From contig NZ_JADEWL010000017.1 in NCBI RefSeq assembly GCF_015207665.1, forward strand, positions 22,691 through 86,690: 64,000 nt of DNA, in the 5' to 3' direction. Positions 62,130 to 64,000 of this stretch are shown piece after piece (the first letter of the stretch is position 1; each line of letters begins with the position of its first letter). Made by a program: the position numbers and the translations under genes. The notes under the pieces are model-generated. The model had not been told where the DNA came from, did no database searches, and saw only the letters and a program-made list of their open reading frames with translations. This DNA is from Plectonema cf. radiosum LEGE 06105. Lineage in GTDB: Bacteria > Cyanobacteriota > Cyanobacteriia > Cyanobacteriales > Nostocaceae.

Positions 62130-64000
62130 ATGTCAGAAAACCCCCAACACCCCAACAACCTCACGCCCAACGAATACCAAGAACTCGCCATAGAAAGCGC
62201 CATCCACCCCGCGCTAATCGCAGCGAACTTCAGCCACATCGCTGGCACAACAGCCTACGATTACCTATTCATCTCAAAAGACCTACCCCGCACCAATACC
62301 GGAAGAATCGCGAGTGGCTACCTCAAGCGCTATGCTCACGCAGAACACGGTGGATGGTGGGTTAGCGGGCTTGACCCCTATAACAACTGGAAACCGATGG
62401 AATGGGGGCGTTTTAAGCCCACCTACCCCCGAATTGATGAAAAAGGTAGATTCGTCAAATACGAATCACCACCCAAAACACCCAACCGCGTCACCTACTT
62501 CGACATCCCCGACTGCATTTGGGACAAAGTAGCCAAACGGTACGGAATCAAGCGGTACAATTCCCCCCTAGCATTGCGCCTGCGCGATAGATTGCATCCC
62601 CTAAACTTCTGGGAATGGGTACTTGCACATCCAGAAATTCCCATAATTCTGTGCGAAGGCGAAAAGAAAGCCGCTGCTTTGTTGAGTTTGGGATTTGTGG
62701 CGATCGCACTCCCCGGTATTTGGAACGGACGAGTTGGTAAGAAAGACTTTGACGAACGCCTACACCCAGATTTACTGCCACTGGCGCAACCGGGACGTAA
62801 ATTCCAAATTCTTTTCGACCACGAAACCAAATTTAAAACCCGGTGGGCAGTATTCCAAGCCACCATTCGCACCGGGAAGGCTGTAGAAGCCGCCAAATGC
62901 CAATGTGAGGTCATAACACTTCCAGGACCAGAGAAGGGTGTTGATGACTTCGCTAGCGCCCGCAAAAAGGACGCTGATGTTTTACTCACAGCCATCATCA
63001 ACGATGCCAGGTTACTTGACGATTACCGGCGTTCATTCCACATCAGCCACCGGGGGCTGAGCAGCAAATACAAACCCCACGTCCGGGTAAATGTCAAGTA
63101 TTTATCCGATGCCATCAAACTTCCATCGTCGGGACTCGTTGTGCTGTCAAGCGACATGGGAACCGGAAAAACCGAATTGATGAGAAAATGGCGGTCGGAA
63201 CACCCCAACGTGCGTTTTCTCAACAACGGGCATCGGGTTAACTTGCTCAAAAACCTCTCAGAACGCTTGCAAACCGATATGTACTCTTCCTTGAGTTACG
63301 GGGACTTAGCCAAAGTCAAGGCTTTGAGCATCACCATTGACAGTTTGCATAAACTCAACACCGAAGCCCTAGAATACGGCTGTGTATTCATCGACGAAGC
63401 TTGTCAGTACCTCACCCACCTGCTGCACAGCAAAACCTGTAGGGAATACCGGGCGCAGATTTTGGAAGTACTCGAATACATCGTCTACAACGCAACCCTG
63501 GTGGTGATTGCGGATGCCCACATGGATGACGTGACGGTGAATTTCTTCCGGGCAATGCGTCCCAAAGGAGAAGAACCGTTAATTTTTGTAAACGATTGGA
63601 AGAATGGCGATCGCGTTATTCACTGGTACGAAGGTAAAGATTCTTCTAGTTTGGTAGCACAAATTTCTACAGCGCTAATGCTGGGGCAGAAAATCATGGT
63701 GGTTGCCGATTCCAAAAAATTCATTAAGAAACTTGAAAAATCGCTTTGTATGTCCATGCGGGTGGAGGTTGCTTCCTCCGAGAAGGCAGGGGGCAGGGAG
63801 CAGGGAGCAGGGGGAGTAGAGGGAGCAATTAATAATTCTTCTGAGGCTCAATGCGCGAATGACGTGCGTCACCACGGCGAATCATCGGACGCAACGGCAG
63901 CGGATGGGGCAGCAGTATTTGCTGAGGAAGTAAGTTCTTCAGACGCTTCCTCAGAAGGAGAGCGGGAAACGGTGAGCATGGAGTCACATTCTCCCTGCCC
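62130..64000 (+). CDS. CyRepA1-type plasmid replication protein, 3' truncated
   Basis: Open from ATG 62130 to the window end (over 620 codons). N-terminal DUF3854/primase-like part: HGGWWVSGLDPYNNW, MEWGRFKPTYPR, IILCEGEKKAAALLSLGF (TOPRIM). Helicase part: Walker A VVLSSDMGTGKTELMRKW near residue 345 and Walker B GCVFIDEACQYL near 420. These match the cyanobacterial CyRepA1 family. Near 63785-63820 a GGGAGCAGG-type repeat is read through as a Gly/Gln-rich loop, followed by acidic low-complexity sequence. Primase-helicase at the origin is the likely role. Confidence 0.85.
   Translation, partial: MSENPQHPNNLTPNEYQELAIESAIHPALIAANFSHIAGTTAYDYLFISKDLPRTNTGRIASGYLKRYAHAEHGGWWVSGLDPYNNWKPMEWGRFKPTYPRIDEKGRFVKYESPPKTPNRVTYFDIPDCIWDKVAKRYGIKRYNSPLALRLRDRLHPLNFWEWVLAHPEIPIILCEGEKKAAALLSLGFVAIALPGIWNGRVGKKDFDERLHPDLLPLAQPGRKFQILFDHETKFKTRWAVFQATIRTGKAVEAAKCQCEVITLPGPEKGVDDFASARKKDADVLLTAIINDARLLDDYRRSFHISHRGLSSKYKPHVRVNVKYLSDAIKLPSSGLVVLSSDMGTGKTELMRKWRSEHPNVRFLNNGHRVNLLKNLSERLQTDMYSSLSYGDLAKVKALSITIDSLHKLNTEALEYGCVFIDEACQYLTHLLHSKTCREYRAQILEVLEYIVYNATLVVIADAHMDDVTVNFFRAMRPKGEEPLIFVNDWKNGDRVIHWYEGKDSSSLVAQISTALMLGQKIMVVADSKKFIKKLEKSLCMSMRVEVASSEKAGGREQGAGGVEGAINNSSEAQCANDVRHHGESSDATAADGAAVFAEEVSSSDASSEGERETVSMESHSPC

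Overview
The window looks like part of a large plasmid of a filamentous, probably heterocystous (Nostocales) cyanobacterium. The evidence is a ParA/ParB pair, a MobV relaxase fused to primase-like domains, an iteron origin beside a CyRepA1-type replication protein, HIP1 octamers (GCGATCGC), very small dispersed palindromic repeats of the cyanobacterial type, and a long array of about 26 tRNA genes. This is inferred from gene content; no database search was possible.

Layout. 1-4.2 kb: a truncated cysteine desulfurase, parA-parB, and a VapBC-like pair. 4.4-10.6 kb: an SF1 helicase, a small PD-(D/E)XK protein, the relaxase and a possible oriT. 10.7-16.6 kb: a small ORF, a MITE-like repeat, a three-gene arrestin-like/arrestin-like/ATPase operon, and an AAA ATPase plus HNH pair (Septu/retron-effector type, HNH partner frameshifted). 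16.7-27.4 kb: one minus-strand tRNA array, read from a good sigma-70 promoter near 27,380. It is split into 8 distal and about 17 proximal genes by nested mobile elements. A TnpB element sits exactly in the T-loop of a tRNA-Lys(CUU) gene, and a Tn3-family transposon (6,191 bp, 91-bp inverted repeats, 5-bp target duplication) sits inside tnpB. 27.5-31.5 kb: an IsrB/IscB-like (OMEGA) element inserted in a small conserved gene, a Uma2 nuclease and a tyrosine integrase. 31.6-35.4 kb: a fatty acid hydroxylase/sterol desaturase-type enzyme, a secreted repeat protein and a NarL-type two-component system. 35.4-51.5 kb: a defence-rich region holding a damaged type I R-M system (intact hsdM, a PIN-hsdS chimera, an internally deleted hsdR), PIN toxin pairs, HNH proteins, a ptuA-ptuB pair whose ptuB carries a MITE, an m5C methyltransferase broken by small repeats, and a DUF4365-like pair. 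52.4-57.1 kb: an unrecognised minus-strand operon with a membrane-anchored P-loop ATPase. 57.5-64 kb: a possible autoregulated DNA-binding protein, a pentapeptide-repeat protein, a nucleotidyltransferase, a Rep-like protein, two iteron clusters, and the start of CyRepA1, which runs off the window.

Three themes recur. Cis-acting DNA is embedded in coding sequence, most strikingly seven palindromes at 42/45-bp spacing inside parB. Very small repeats interrupt tRNA and protein genes. Defence genes are decayed or chimeric, and several of their frameshifts lie in short homopolymers, so base-calling error must be excluded before calling them pseudogenes.
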